Source: Humulus lupulus
Lineage: Eukaryota > Streptophyta > Magnoliopsida > Rosales > Cannabaceae
Length of the DNA stretch: 64,000 nucleotides
Direction of reading: 5' to 3'
NCBI RefSeq assembly: GCF_963169125.1
Contig: NC_084794.1
Location: 153,832,858 to 153,896,857 of the forward strand
Part shown: piece after piece, positions 21,662-33,890 of the stretch
How the letters are laid out: each line of letters begins with the position of its first letter
Numbering within the stretch: the stretch's first letter is position 1
The notes under the pieces: model-generated
Seen by the model: only the letters and a program-made list of their open reading frames with translations
What the model was told of the DNA's origin: nothing
Database searches by the model: none
Made by a program: the position numbers and the translations under genes

Positions 21662-23956
21662 TGTAACTCCCTGGATAACCAAGATTGTTACACTGTGTAG
21701 TTAAAATAGTGCAGGACTTGCTAATCAAGCCATTTGATTGAAAATGTGATCCTAAGGTTAACAATTGGATTAGGGTTAAAAGATTTTGATCATAAATGAT
21801 TAATTTTTCATTAAAATAGATGTTTGGTACATGGGATCCCAAAAACAGTGTTTAAGTGTAATTTACAAACTCTCTCAAAAGTTATATACAATCAGCGGCC
21901 ACTCTAATAGCAAAATACAAGTTTTAGGCTTCTGTCCCTGTACTTTCCTCGGCCGTGGTGGATGAGCAGCTGACAATGTACACCTCACCCCCAGAGCTCT
22001 CCAACTCATGGTTGATCCAACTTACCCTTGCCTTTACCTGCACCACGTAGCACCCGTGAGTCAAGGCCCTGCAAGAAAACCAAAACAACTATTACATGCA
22101 ACAGTAAAAATATTCAATCAAGCTAATCTCATATAAACATAATACATATTACATATATTAAATTAATCAATGACAATCACATAATCTCAAGTAATCAGGG
22201 TTGGCACCCTTAGGCCAAGCCCCCTATCGATCAAGGTGGCCCCGACTCACTCAGGCTGGGCTGCACTTAGTATGCTTACCATTTGCCCCGGCTCCCTTAG
22301 ACCGGTCATTCTTATATGAAAAATCAATCCTACAAACATATATTACAAGCAACCAATAATTGGGAATCTCAGTCCCATTCATAACCACACAGGGTGCAGT
22401 TTTCTTACCTTGAATTCTGAGCGGAGATAATAGAGCGGTCTCGAGCATGATCCTCAGTCCCGAGCCTTGGCGATAAACCTAGTCACAGTGGCCAATGGGT
22501 AATCGTCAACTAATAATCCAAATAAATACTTAGGAGATAAAATCTAGCCCCCGGGACCTCAATTTCTACTAAACCGTGTAGTAGAAATTGTCCCGAGCAC
22601 CTAGGTTCGAGCCCCCGAGCTGTACCAAACCTAGAAACCAACCTAAGGCAAAAATCCCTAGGCAGGCGGCGACCTGGCCCCAAGAGTCGTGACTTGCCCC
22701 CAAGTCAGAGACCAAGAACCCAATCCACAGGGGAGGTGGGCCGCGACTTGCCCCCTAGGGTCTTGGCGCGCCCCCAACCCGAGAGCACACCCAGGGCCTA
22801 CAGGGCACACGTGCCGCGGCGCCCCAGAGCTGGGTCGCGACATGCCCCCTTCAAACCCAGAAATTATGGGTTTTCTTCTCACTTTTCCTAGCCAATTTTC
22901 CCAGAATTTCACCTTAACAAACCCCCCCAATCAAACCAAGTTAGCCATGAATTTAAGACCTTAACTCACATATTTTAAACATAAAATTCCTAACAATTAT
23001 ACTAAAATCAATACCCCAATTCAGTGGAAATCATCACCCAAATAAGAACCAACTAAGCACCTATAATTCTATCTAAATCAAACCAGAAACTCAAAGATAA
23101 AGACCAAGAATTTTACCTCAATCACAGTTTGAATTCTCATGAAATCCTCTGGTATAATCTAGCTTAAACCCTTCAGCAGCTCAAGCCTCTCCTTTTCCTT
23201 CAATTTTCCTTCAAGAATCCCAACTTAAGGCCTAAGTTTTCTGCCCTTTTTCTTCCTTAGCTTCAAGACACAATGAGAGGGAGTGAGAGAGAGAGAGTGA
23301 GTACGTGAGAGAGATGAAGGTGAGGTGAGGGTTCTAAATGATTTTCTGGCTAAGTCTAGAATCAAAGAAGGTATATCACTTCACCCCTAAAAAGTCTATT
23401 TTCCCCCTCATACTTATTAGTCCCCAAAGTGTTCCTAGGGGTAAAATGGTCATTTCACTCCCGATTCCCGTTGATTCCTCAAGTGTTCCTACTATTAAAT
23501 AATTAACCCCGTCGTGTCCCATTAGTTACCAAATACTTATTCAACATCTAATAGTTCCCAAAATATTCTCTAAATTCCCAAAAATACCCCAGGCTCCCCC
23601 GAGTCGGGTATTAAACCCCACTGTGATTGTTTCGCTAATCCGCTCACTAGGACCGCCTCGAGCCATGTGTTGGAAAGATATCCACATAATAATGTGGTCT
23701 CAACAATTTATCATATATAATCACATTTATGCCCTTAACGGGCCAAAATTACATATATGCCCTTATAAGCTATAAAGGGCCCACATGCATATATATTACT
23801 CATAACACATGCATATAATAAATCCATATAATCATATTAATTATGCATGCCACATAATCATATATATTAACCATTTAATCACACATAAACTAATTATGTC
23901 CTCCCAACACGCTAATCAAGGCCCTTAAGCCTTATTAGTGATTTTGGGTCGTTACA
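21662..23956 (-). repeat. 3' LTR of the truncated antisense Tekay-type element
   Basis: Reverse complemented, it starts TGTAACGACCCAAAATCACT at 23956 and ends GGGAGTTACA at 21662. It follows the pol stop and polypurine tract, so it is the 3' LTR. The related LTRs at 437 and 7775 align along its length. The GC-rich part at 22660-22860 gives overlapping open frames on both strands that are not genes. Confidence 0.85.
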
Positions 23957-23992
23957 ACTATCCCTTCCTACTGAGAATTTCGTCCTCGAAAT

Positions 23993-25911
23993 TTACCTGA
24001 ATAACTCGGGATATTGATTCCGCATCCCCGACTCAAGCTCCCAGGTCGCTTCCTCGACCTTGCTATTCCTCCACAATAATTTGACTAGAGGAATCGTCTT
24101 GTTCTGTAGAACCTTGTCCTTCTTGTCTAAGAACTGAACCGGTCGCTCCTCTTAAGACAAATCTGTCTGCAGTTTTAAGTCTTTATACTTCAACACATGG
24201 GTCATATCTGAGACGTACTTTCGAAGCATAGAAAAGTGGAATACGTCATGAAATCCTGATAATGGCGGTGGCAGTGTCAATCTGTAGGCCACTTGCCCAA
24301 TCCTCTCTAGGATCTCAAAATGTCCAACAAACCTAGGGATCAGTTTGCCATTTTTCCCAAACCTTCTCACCCTTCGCAGTGGTGAGAGTTGCAAAAACAT
24401 GTGGCCCTGTACCTGGAACTTCACGTCCCTACGCTTAGGATCAACGTAGCTTTTCTATCTGCTCTACGAGGCGAGCATTTGGGCTCGTATCTTCTCTATA
24501 GCCTCATTAGTCTTCTGAACCATCTCCGGTCCCAAATACTTCCTCTCACCCATCTCTTCCCAATGAATGGGTGATCTACACCTTCTCCCATATAATATCT
24601 CATATAGAGCTATTCCAATCGTTGATTGGTAACTATTGTTGTATGAAAACTCACTCAATGGGAGATACTTACTCTGAGACCCCTTGAAGTTTATCACACA
24701 CGCCCGAAGCATGTCCTCCAAAACTTGAATTGTCCTCTAAGACTATCTATCAGTCTGAGGATAAAAGGTCGTACTGTACTTCAGCAGAGTTCCCATAGCC
24801 TTCTGTAAACTACCCCAAAACTTGGAGGTAAAGATAGGATCCAGTCTAACATTATGGACTTGGGAACCCCATGAAGACGTACAATCTCCCTCACACATAG
24901 CTCTGCATACTGATCCACAGTATAGGTCATCTTCACTGGCAGAAAGTGAGTTGACTTGGTGTATCTATCTACCTATCACCCACACCAAGTCATGAAGCCC
25001 CACTGTCTTGGGTAAACCTCCCACAAAATCCATGGTCATGTCCTCCCATTTTCATTCGGGAATACCCAAAGGCTGTAGCAACCCTGCTGGTCGCTGATGC
25101 TCAACCTTCACCTGCTGGCAGGTCAAACACTTGGCCACGTACTCTACTACATCCTTCTTCATCCCAAGTCACCAATGCAACGTCCATAGATCCTGATACA
25201 TCTTTGTGGTGCCTGGATGGAGTGAGTATGGTGTAGTATGAGATTCATCGAGTATCTCTCTTCTAATCCCCATATCAGTCAGGACACATATCTGACCCTT
25301 ATATTGTAATAACCCAATCTCTAAAATGGAATAGTCCTTAGACACTCCAGCTAAGTCAATCCCTCTAACCTCCTGTAACTACGCATCATCCATCTGACCC
25401 TTTCTTATCCTCTCCAAGAGGGTAGACTGCAAGGTGATATTTGCCAATCTTCCCACAACCAATTCTATCTTTGCTCTAGTCATCTCTTCTGCCAACTCTC
25501 TCGATATCTGTGTAGAGCTAAACAATTGTCCCGGGCCCCTCCGGCTCAAAGCTTCTGCCACTACATTGGCTTTACCTGGGTGGTAAAGGATTTCATAGTC
25601 ATAGTCCTTCACCAGCTCCAGCCAACGCCTCTGCCTCATATTTAAATCCTTCTCTGTGAAGAAATACTTCAAACTCTTGTGATCGGTGTATATCTCGCAC
25701 TTCTCCCTATATAGATAATGTCGCCTAACCTTTAGTGCGAATACCAATGCTGCCAACTCTAGATCATGGGTAGGATACCGATGCTCATACTCCTTCAACT
25801 GTCGTGACGCATAAGCATTAACCTTCTCATTCTGCATCAACATGCACCCCAACCCCAACCTTGATGCGACGCAGTAGACCACAAACTTCCCGTCCTCCGA
25901 AGGAAGACTCA
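23993..25911 (-). pseudogene. RNase H (partial), integrase and chromodomain-like tail of the antisense Tekay-type element
   Basis: Reading from 25911 downwards: the RNase H block with [12 protein letters not shown] (the usual CDAS motif altered to CVAS), TDHKSLKYF and EALSRRGPG, ending near 25379. The integrase zinc region and catalytic core lie at about 25370-24735, with many stops. The integrase C-terminal part follows at 24721-24464 and 24424-24152. A chromodomain-like tail ends at TAA 23993-23995. A TAA stop interrupts at about 24152. All parts align with 5840-7738 of the plus-strand copy. The Asp to Val change in RNase H would remove a catalytic residue. Confidence 0.8.
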
Positions 25912-26155
25912 GAATGAGAATATTTCTTTTAAACATTTTGAGGGTGAGTCGATGTGCGATGCTTGGGAGACGTTCAAGGAGTTATTGATAAAGTACCCAC
26001 ATCATGGTATTTCACATTGTATTTAAAAGGAGACTTTTAACAATGGTCTCAGTGCGTCTACTCGCATGATTTTGGATGCTTTGAAAAATGTGGCTATTCT
26101 CTCTAAGTCCTATAATGAAGCATATGAAATTTTGGAACGGATTGCTAACAAAAAC
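25912..26155 (+). pseudogene. gag of Athila element 2, middle piece
   Basis: The reading frame carries [31 protein letters not shown] and then SYNEAYEILERIANKNY, which is the Athila gag region just before the zinc knuckle. One TAA stop lies near 26022. The piece is cut at 26155 by the copia element, and the frame resumes at 40844 with the next residues (YQWSNARAPMG). Confidence 0.85.
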
Positions 26156-28494
26156 TATTGGGAATAATGTCCTTAAAGCAATTGTAGTTGACAAATATTT
26201 TAAATGAAATAAATAATTGAATTGAATTTTTATACATTTATATATAAACAATGTTCGATATTATATGATAATATTAAGTGAATATTAGAAAATTCTAAAG
26301 TTTATCTATGTGGTCTTAATCTCGTATTGGTATGGGAGGATCGAGATTAAGATAATAAACTTAAATAGTTCGCATTAAAATAAAGTTATGAAATCTTTAG
26401 ATTAATTATTGCTAGTACGATCCACTAGTATTATGAATACATGTGACCTAGATCTGGGTTACTAGTGTAGTAGGAAACTTTAGTGGAGGTACATTGCATG
26501 CTGAGAGTATGTACAACTGGACCAGATGTGATTTGTTAATACTTGATTAAACACCGTTTCATAGTATTAATCAAACACATCAAATGATGATCATATACAC
26601 GATAATCTTAATCCTAAGGTTGCTATGAACTCCTATATATGTCATCTCATTATTTGATTCATGCGTTAAGGTTTTTCAAATTGATCAGGCTAAGAACAAT
26701 TATTTTGGGGACTTAATGATGTATATGACTGGGGAAGTAGTTTAACAAATACAGAATCTATGCCTTTCTGTAGATTGAATAATGGCTCCCTATTGGGTTG
26801 GCTTTTGGAACTGAAAAGTTATGAGTGCTCATGTCACAAACTTGTTGTGACACAACCTTCACTAGTAAAGTCAATGGTACTCTAGGAACAAGATATAGCT
26901 AAAAGGGTGAAACAGTAATTTTATTCCCTTTTAATTATGAACCATTAATAGAGGATTAACGCTATATGTAATGATTATATAAATGGACACTTTATTCTTT
27001 AATAAATTACTCAGTAAATATATGTCTATAATTATCAAGAGTTCAATCTCATATTTTTAGTGGAGTAATCATGAGATTAATAAATATTATTATTTAATAA
27101 AAGAGATTTGATTAATAATGTAATATTTATTGGCGCTTGATATTATAGGTCCATAGGTCCTTAGGGTGACTCTATCAACACCATATCAATGTAAGAGTTG
27201 ATACAAGGGTATAATTGTAATTTGAGAATTTGAGAAGAGTTTTATTTTTCTGGTCAATTATGCAATTATATGATAATTGAGGTTGAATAACCTATTTAGA
27301 ATTAATTATTAATTTTCAATTATATATTTATTAATTTAAATATGTAAATTTCGAATTTCATATATATAAACAGATTAATTAATATTTAAAATTAATTATT
27401 TTATTTGAGTGGAAGAAAATAAAATTGGTAAGTCAAAAATAGTTTTTGATTTATTTAATTTTAAAAGATGATGATAATGATGAACATCAATTTGAATTTT
27501 GAATTTAAAATTTAAATTTTGAAATATGGTCGATTTGAATTTTAAATTTAAATTTTGAAATATGGTTGTCATATTTTCCTTAAAAATATTAACACCTTAT
27601 TTTGTGGGAGATTGATTTTAATTAAGTAATTAAATAAAAGAAAAATGCAAAATCCTTGAAAAGGTAATAACAATACATGCCTTACACAGTCCAAGGACTA
27701 TGCCATGCGTGTACCACATATAAACATATTGTATCTGTGTAGTTTTTATTTTATTTATTTAATTATTTAATAATTTAAAAATAGTTTTTCAAATTTGGTA
27801 AGTTAGATATTTACCTAAATAAAATCCTATCATCATTATGATATTTTAATATATTACTACTATTATTAAGAATAATAAGGTGATAGAAAAATCTATATAT
27901 ATATGATATAGAAGAAGAGAAAATATAGAGAGATACACAATAGAAATAACATAGAAAGAAAAGATACAACAATACAAAGACAATTCAGAATAGTTCTCAG
28001 AGTTTTTGTCAGACAAAACTCTTTTTCCTCTTCTTCTATATTCTAGCCACTCTCAGACCATAATCCAAGTTCTCATGTGTTGAGAAATACTTGTGATTCC
28101 TAAAATACAAGCCCATGTTCTCTATGTGCCCACACACATCTTGAGGTGTAGAGAACACTTCGGAAGATCGTGGGTTGAGTGCTCAAAGGTTTAGATATGA
28201 AGATCAATAAAAATACGAAAAGACTCAAGGACACTTGATAGGCTTCAAGAGGTAATTGTTTATATGTTCTTGAATTTTGCGTTTATATGTTGTATATAAA
28301 TATATTGTATATTTATATATGTATTTGTTGCAAGATTAATAATATTGTATGTTAATATTTCTAGATTGTTTTCTTGGTCATATAAATTGTTTATATGATT
28401 AATGAATTTTTTTTTTGTTGTTGTTCCTTAATAAATCAACTCAATGGTCCCACCATTCAAAGTTTTCGCTGCATGCTCTGAATATTTTTCAACA
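26156..28494 (+). repeat. 5' LTR of the copia element
   Basis: The repeat is 2339 bp, starting TATTGGGAATAATGTCC (3' copy TGTTGGGAATAGTGCCC) and ending TTTTCAACA. A local tandem duplication of about 38 AT-rich bases around 27490-27565 (ending GAAATATGG twice) is absent from the 3' LTR. No gene is present. Confidence 0.9.
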
Positions 28495-28495
28495 A

Positions 28496-28509
28496 TTGGT
28501 ACCAGAACA
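28496..28509 (+). other. Primer binding site of the copia element
   Basis: TTGGTACCAGAACA follows the LTR end at once and resembles the initiator Met tRNA complement TTGGTATCAGAGC with three differences. Confidence 0.75.
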
Positions 28510-29130
28510 GGTCATTAATCTATACATATTATTAATTGTTGTGTGGGGTTATATGCATTTTTATATTAAATGTGATATATATTTGAATGAATGGATGCTT
28601 TATTTTCATGATGATAGATTCTTAAGGGTTGTTTATTATGGTGCTTTTAGGTTTAGGAATTGTTATTGAAATTTCTAGATGAAATATGTAAGCCATTTTG
28701 GGGCATAGGAATTTTGTAATTTTTTTCTTAAAAATTTTGGGTATAAAATTCTGATGTGACCCCGACCCCAAGCACAAGCCCGAGGTGCTGCCCAGCCAGT
28801 TGCATGCGTGCTGCCAGCCAACGCGCCCCTGCACACCCAGGCAGTCGCACACCTGCACACTACAGCACCAGCCCAGCCACGCGCGCCCCTAGGCACTACA
28901 GCCTGAGCCCAGTCGCCCCTCCTGCGCACCGCAGCCACAGGCCGCCCCACTCCCAGTCGAACCACCTGCTGCCACCGACCCTTGGTACAACCTAGGGTTT
29001 GTTTCAAACAAACCCTAGTGTGTTGTTACCATAATTATATTTTTAATTATTCATTTAATTAAAAATAAAAAATTGAACTAAAATAGTTTTAATTTAGAAA
29101 TTTCTTTACTTGAAATAATGGTGATTATTT
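28510..29130 (+). other. Copia leader with GC-rich island and a 27-bp palindrome
   Basis: AT-rich leader sequence contains an abrupt GC-rich stretch at about 28757-28985, rich in CAGCC and GCAC words. Overlapping open frames on both strands there (28675-29007 minus, 28756-28995 plus) look like compositional artefacts. A perfect palindrome with 13-base arms and one central base lies at 28992-29018, arms CTAGGGTTTGTTT and AAACAAACCCTAG. The LINE target site follows at 29114-29130. Confidence 0.7.
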
Positions 29131-29422
29131 TTTTTTTGATCAAGAAGGGAAAAATTATTGATCAAACTAACAGGGAACAACAAAAGGCAGGAGCAGAAAA
29201 CTCCCCCAACAAATTACAATCTATGGACAAACTCTAACATTTGTCTTTCTCTAGAAGAAAACTTCCCAGAATTAAAGTTAAGCACTCTAGCTTTAGTAGA
29301 AAATCGAATCAAGCTATCTATTTTAGAGACAGAATAGCAACTATTATTAAAGCAACACTTGTTCCTATTTTACAAATATAATAGATGGAAGCAACAAGAG
29401 CCACGACCACCACCTAGAACAA

Positions 29423-32400
29423 CTAATCTCTACTGCAACCAGCTGACCACACACGCCAATCCTCGAATTTATCAGGCCATGTCACCTCACCCAGCCAACT
29501 ATAAATTTTCTGCATGACCATCTTAGAGAAAATACAATAAAAAAATAGATGGGAGTGAGATTCATCAACCTGCACAAAAACAGGACATAACAGAGAAGGA
29601 ATAATCACATGAGCGTAATGAAGTAAGTCTTTAGTGAGCAGATGATTTTTGACAACTTGCCACAAGAAGAATCTATGCTTAGGAGCTAAGAGTTTGCACC
29701 AAACAGATCTCACATAATCTACCTTCTCACCAGGGAGAAAATGATTGTAGAGCTTGCCCAACCGAAGTTTACCATGCCCTTCAGCAGCTTCCAAAATTGG
29801 ACCAGACACGGTACTACAAAGCTTAATAAGCTTCCTCCAATACCAACTAGCATCTTGCTTCAAAATATAATCCTAGATGTGAGATCCTTTTAAATAAATG
29901 CAGTTCACCCATTTCACCCACAATTGGTCCTGCTTAGAAGAAATAGCCCAAATGAATTTAGCAAGTAAAATCTTATTCTCAGCTGGCCCCTCTCGAAGCC
30001 CCAGCCCACCATAAGATTTTGGACGACAAACAAACTCCCAAGAAGAAAGATGGAATTTGCTACTGGAACCCTTCTCACCCCACAAGAAATTTCTACACAG
30101 AGGATCAATATCTCTAACCACACTCTGAGGCAGCAAAAATATACTCATCCAATAGTTTCGGATCCCCAACAGAACAGACTGAACCAGTTGAGTCCGACCA
30201 GCATAAGAAAGGTTTCGGCTGGCCCAGGAATGAAGACGAAATCTAATCTTCTTAAGGATAATGTTGTAGTCAGAGGCCTTACATTTGGTAGGCCTTAGCG
30301 GAACTCCAAGGCACTTCAATGAAAAGGAGCCTTCAATCAAATTAGTACATTTCAAAATAGGAGCTTTAGAAACTTCTGATAACCCTCCAAAATAGATGTG
30401 AGATTTATTATGGTTGATAGACAAGCCCGAAGCCAATTTAAACTTAGCAAGTGCTCCATGAAGAATTTGCATTGATTGAGTATCAGCTTTGCAAAAGATA
30501 AGTAGATCATCAGCAAAGAAAAGATTAACAAGGTTAAGAGATTTGCACATAGGATGAAATCTGAAACCTTTCTCCTTGGAGGCTTTGATCAATATTCGGG
30601 TAAGGTAGTCCATCACAATTACAAAGAGCATAGGAGAGATTGGATCTCCTTGCCTAAGGCCTTTGCCACCCTTAAAATGCCCTTGAATTCTACCATTCAT
30701 CACCAACGAATAGGAAGTACCCCTCAAGCACACCATGATCCATTTAATGAATCTATTAGAAAAGAAAAGAGCATTTAATAAATTCTCCAAGAAATCCCAA
30801 TCAATAGAATCATATGCTTTAATAAGATCAATCTTCATAGCACACCGAGGAGAACTATTTTTCCTATTATACCCCTTAATCAAATCTTGAAAGATAAGGA
30901 CATTGTAGGCAAGAGATCTGTGTTTAATAAACGCACCTTGGTTTTGATTAATCAATGAAGGAAGAACTGTAGCAAGCCGACCACAGAGCATTTTAGAAAT
31001 GAATTTATATATAGTAGTACAACAAGCTATAGGTCTGAAATCAGCAGCATTAGTTGGTTGGTCCACCTTAGGAATAAGCACCAGAAAAGTATCATTCAAA
31101 AATTGAGGAATGTTGCATGTTTCAAAAAAATAAAAAACAGCCATAGACACTTCCTTGCCTATATCATTCCACAAGTCTTTGAAAAAACCAACCCCATACC
31201 CATCAGGACTAGGGCTCTTGATTGAATGTATACTAAATAAGGAAACTTTAACATCATGAAGGGAAAAAGGCTTAATTAACTCCAGCTGGGTATCAAGATC
31301 TAAAACCGGACCATAAGCAATACTTTGAGAGTCGATTTGACCATTAGCCCTACTAGCATAGCCCAAGAAACTCTGAAAATGCTGAAGGAAATGAAGAGTA
31401 ACCATCTCATAGTCATCCACAAGCGTACCATCAACAGAAATGAAAGAAACAATCCGATTGGCAACTTTCCTTTTCTTCAAACTAGCATGAAAATAAGAAG
31501 AATTTTCATCCCCAAAATGAAGCCAAGTAATTTTACTCTTTTGGCGAAGAAAACTCTCATAGATTTTCTCCTGTCTACTAAACTCCAAGTAAGCTTCTTT
31601 TTCTGCTGAAATCAAATGGATATTACAAGGATCATCATACAGGTTGGACTAGGCCTGCTGGAATAAGGATTTACTTCTCTCATAGTTGCAGACTACATCA
31701 CCCATAACCCTCCAGTTAAACCTCTTCAGAACATGTTTGAGTCGAATAAGTTTCCCAACTAACTTCTCCAAGCCACTGCCCTCAGTACAGAGAGGTTTGG
31801 ACCAGCTTTCTAACACAGTTTCCCTGAATTGAGCATGAGAAGACCACATATTATAATAGCAAAATGGATTAACCCCCAATCTCCTAACTTCAACTTGCTT
31901 GATAAGAATAAAGCTATGATCTGAATCCACCTCCCATTGAGAAAAAGATGAAGCCAACGGAAAGGAATCCAACCGAGCCTCATTAGAAAAGACCTTGTCC
32001 AACTTAGAAAATATATGATTCCCCCCTTCTTGATTATTAGACCACGTAAAGTAAGGTCCCATGATCTTCATTTCTTCAACCAAACCAAGAGCCAGCCACT
32101 GTTGGGCATCCTCCATTTCCTTAACTGAAATAGGTCTCCCACCAATCCTATCATTAATATCAAAGGCAGCATTAAAATCCCCCAAGATTATCCACGATTT
32201 TATAGGTAAATGCAAGTTAGCCAGATCATGCCATAATAGCCTCCTAGTCTCCAAGCTGTTAGAACCATACACAATGGTGAGACAAAAATCTTGATTCCTA
32301 CTGCAAATTCTAACTCTACAATGAAAAAATTGAGCATTCTCCTGAATAACATCAATATGAGCCAGATGAGCTTTCCAAATCAAAAGAATTCTGCCTTCAA

Positions 32401-32623
32401 GACACATACTACTATAATAAATCCAATCAACAAAAGTAGAACTCATAATTTCCTTGATTTTATCTCCCTTGACTTTAGTTTCAATTAAAGCCCCAATACC
32501 AACTTTATTCAATCTACAGACATCCAAAACTAACATCTGTTTATTTGTCCTATTCAAACCTCTAACGTTCCAGCTCAGGATGTTGCAAAACTCCATTAAG
32601 ACCAATAGGTAGTACCAGATCAT
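29423..32623 (-). pseudogene. LINE ORF2: apurinic endonuclease, reverse transcriptase, zinc-finger region
   Basis: The start is ATG 32623 or 32596 (MEFCNILSWNVRGLN). Endonuclease motifs are all present: WNVRGLN, LIETKV, VYGSN, LGDFNAAF, KLDKVFSN and SDHSF. RT motifs from 31615 down include KIDLIKAYDSIDW, GLRQGDPISPMLF and the catalytic FADDLLIF. The C-terminal part from 29863 holds the WYWRKL and FFLWQVV blocks of the RVT zinc-binding domain, where the second Cys of CPxC appears as Phe. In-frame stops are TAG at 31649-31651 (context QQA-stop-SNL, probably CAG) and TAG at 29873-29875 (probably TGG). The frame is otherwise open to 29423. The product would nick target DNA and reverse transcribe LINE RNA. 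Confidence 0.9.
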
Positions 32624-33845
32624 TCAGGTTCTTCTGATTCTCTTGCATAACACTATAAGAATTTCTAGATTGCTCAATAGGAACCGGGGATGCAGATTTC
32701 ACACTCCCAGTACTTTTTGAAACAAACCAACTTAAATCACTGGGACCATCACCATCTAGAGTAGTTTCTTGATGAGTCTGCTGAAGCAATCCGGATCTAC
32801 ACAGCTTTGAACTATCAACAACTACATCCTTAGGTAGATCGGTTTATGTAATGCTCTTAGACTCTTTCTTCCTCAAGACAACTTCCGAAACAAACTTACA
32901 TGAGGTAGCAGTATGTCCCAGCTTCTTACAATTAGGGAATTTGGTAGGTAACCATTCATACTCAATAGGTTGTTCCATAACGTGACCCCTCTCATTGAGA
33001 TAGCTGATGAATTGGGGAAGCTTATCTGAAATTTCCATTTCTACTAAGACTCGGGCAAACTTTATTTTAGACCTATCCTTGGTAATCTTATCTACCATTA
33101 TAGGTTTACCAATTGTACTTACAAGAGCACTCAAGCACTTGAATCCCCAATATTGTAACCCAAGATCAGGTAATCTGATCCACACAGGAAGTGATTTTAC
33201 TGATCTCAAAGACTCAATATCTGTTGTCCAGGGGCGTAGAATAACATGTTTCTTATCAAAGTGAACCACACCTGATTCCAGCACCAAGTCACGCGTAGCT
33301 TTATCTCAGAATTTCACCATTGTGAATCCTGAATTCATATGAGCCACTCGATCAATACCAAGCTTGCCCCAAATCCGTTTAATGAACCCTTCAAAAATGG
33401 CTAATGGAGGATTAGCTTCTATCACCACACAAATCAAAGCAGATTTCCAAAATGATGCTTCCACTTCTATCTCATCAATGTCCAATTTAGCAACTAGCTT
33501 ACTGTCTTTATGCATTGGCTTTGAAAATTGCAGCTGCATACCACCATATGAAGGAAGAGATTCTTTGAAGCGAGCCCAAGTTGCCTTTGCCGAGTCTTGG
33601 AAAGTTCTATCTTCAACCTCTGCAGCCCATGACTTCGTAACATGTTCACAATCAGTTGCACTAATCTCCTTCGCAAAAGATTTGAAATCCCTAGGTTCAG
33701 ACCCCTGCTCCTCATCAACAACACCCACCTCCTTAGCAGGCTCTTCCTCAGAAATCGGAGACGGAGTAATATTATTGGATGAAGGGAGCTCTAGAAGAAC
33801 ATCTTGTTTGGCTAGCTTCGGCACAGATTTACGTCTCCTCGCCAT
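32562..33845 (-). pseudogene. LINE ORF1: nucleic-acid-binding protein, DUF4283-type
   Basis: ATG 33845 (MARRRKSVPKLAK) opens a 428-codon frame interrupted by TGA at 33306-33308 and TAA at 32844-32846, with no frameshift. The central part from about 33590 to 32990 has the plant L1 ORF1 pattern: WARFKESL, IFEGFIKRIWGKLG, VILRPW and PVWIRLPDL. The zinc knuckle reads FPNCKKLGHTATSC; the first Cys expected in CxxC is Phe, a single-base difference. The protein would bind LINE RNA. It overlaps the ORF2 start by up to about 60 bases in another frame. Confidence 0.85.
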
Positions 33846-33890
33846 GGATGGAGAGAAACCTGAGACTCACGCTAATAATGGTGATTATTT

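Larger units (their letters stand above)
21662..25911 (-). mobile_element. Truncated antisense Tekay-type Ty3 element
   Basis: On the minus strand this has part of RNase H (from 25911), integrase, chromodomain-like tail, polypurine tract (23957-23971) and a 2295-bp 3' LTR (21662-23956). The 5' LTR, gag, protease and RT are missing. The LTR and pol match the family of 437-10038. Loss of both its 5' part and about 130 gag codons of the host element at 25911 suggests one deletion spanning the junction. Confidence 0.85.
29131..33873 (-). mobile_element. Full-length plant L1-type LINE inserted in the copia element
   Basis: A perfect 17-bp target duplication AATAATGGTGATTATTT flanks it (29114-29130 and 33874-33890). 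On the minus strand it has a 28-base 5' region, ORF1, ORF2 with endonuclease and RT, and a short 3' region ending in an A run (T run near 29128-29137). Length is 4743 bp, which is reasonable for a plant L1. No frameshift is evident in either ORF. Each carries two nonsense stops. It lies antisense in the copia leader. Confidence 0.92.

Noticed and set aside
22658..22964. Three overlapping open frames on both strands
   Set aside because: GC-rich section of the antisense Ty3 LTR; compositional artefact.
25908..25912. CTCAG at both borders of the truncated antisense Ty3 element, read as a target duplication
   Set aside because: The element lacks its 5' LTR, so its right edge is not an integration end, and host gag is missing sequence at the same point; a later deletion with chance or microhomology is more likely.
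28675..29007. 110-codon minus-strand frame rich in Ala, Gly and Arg
   Set aside because: GC island in the copia leader with frames on both strands and no recognisable motif.
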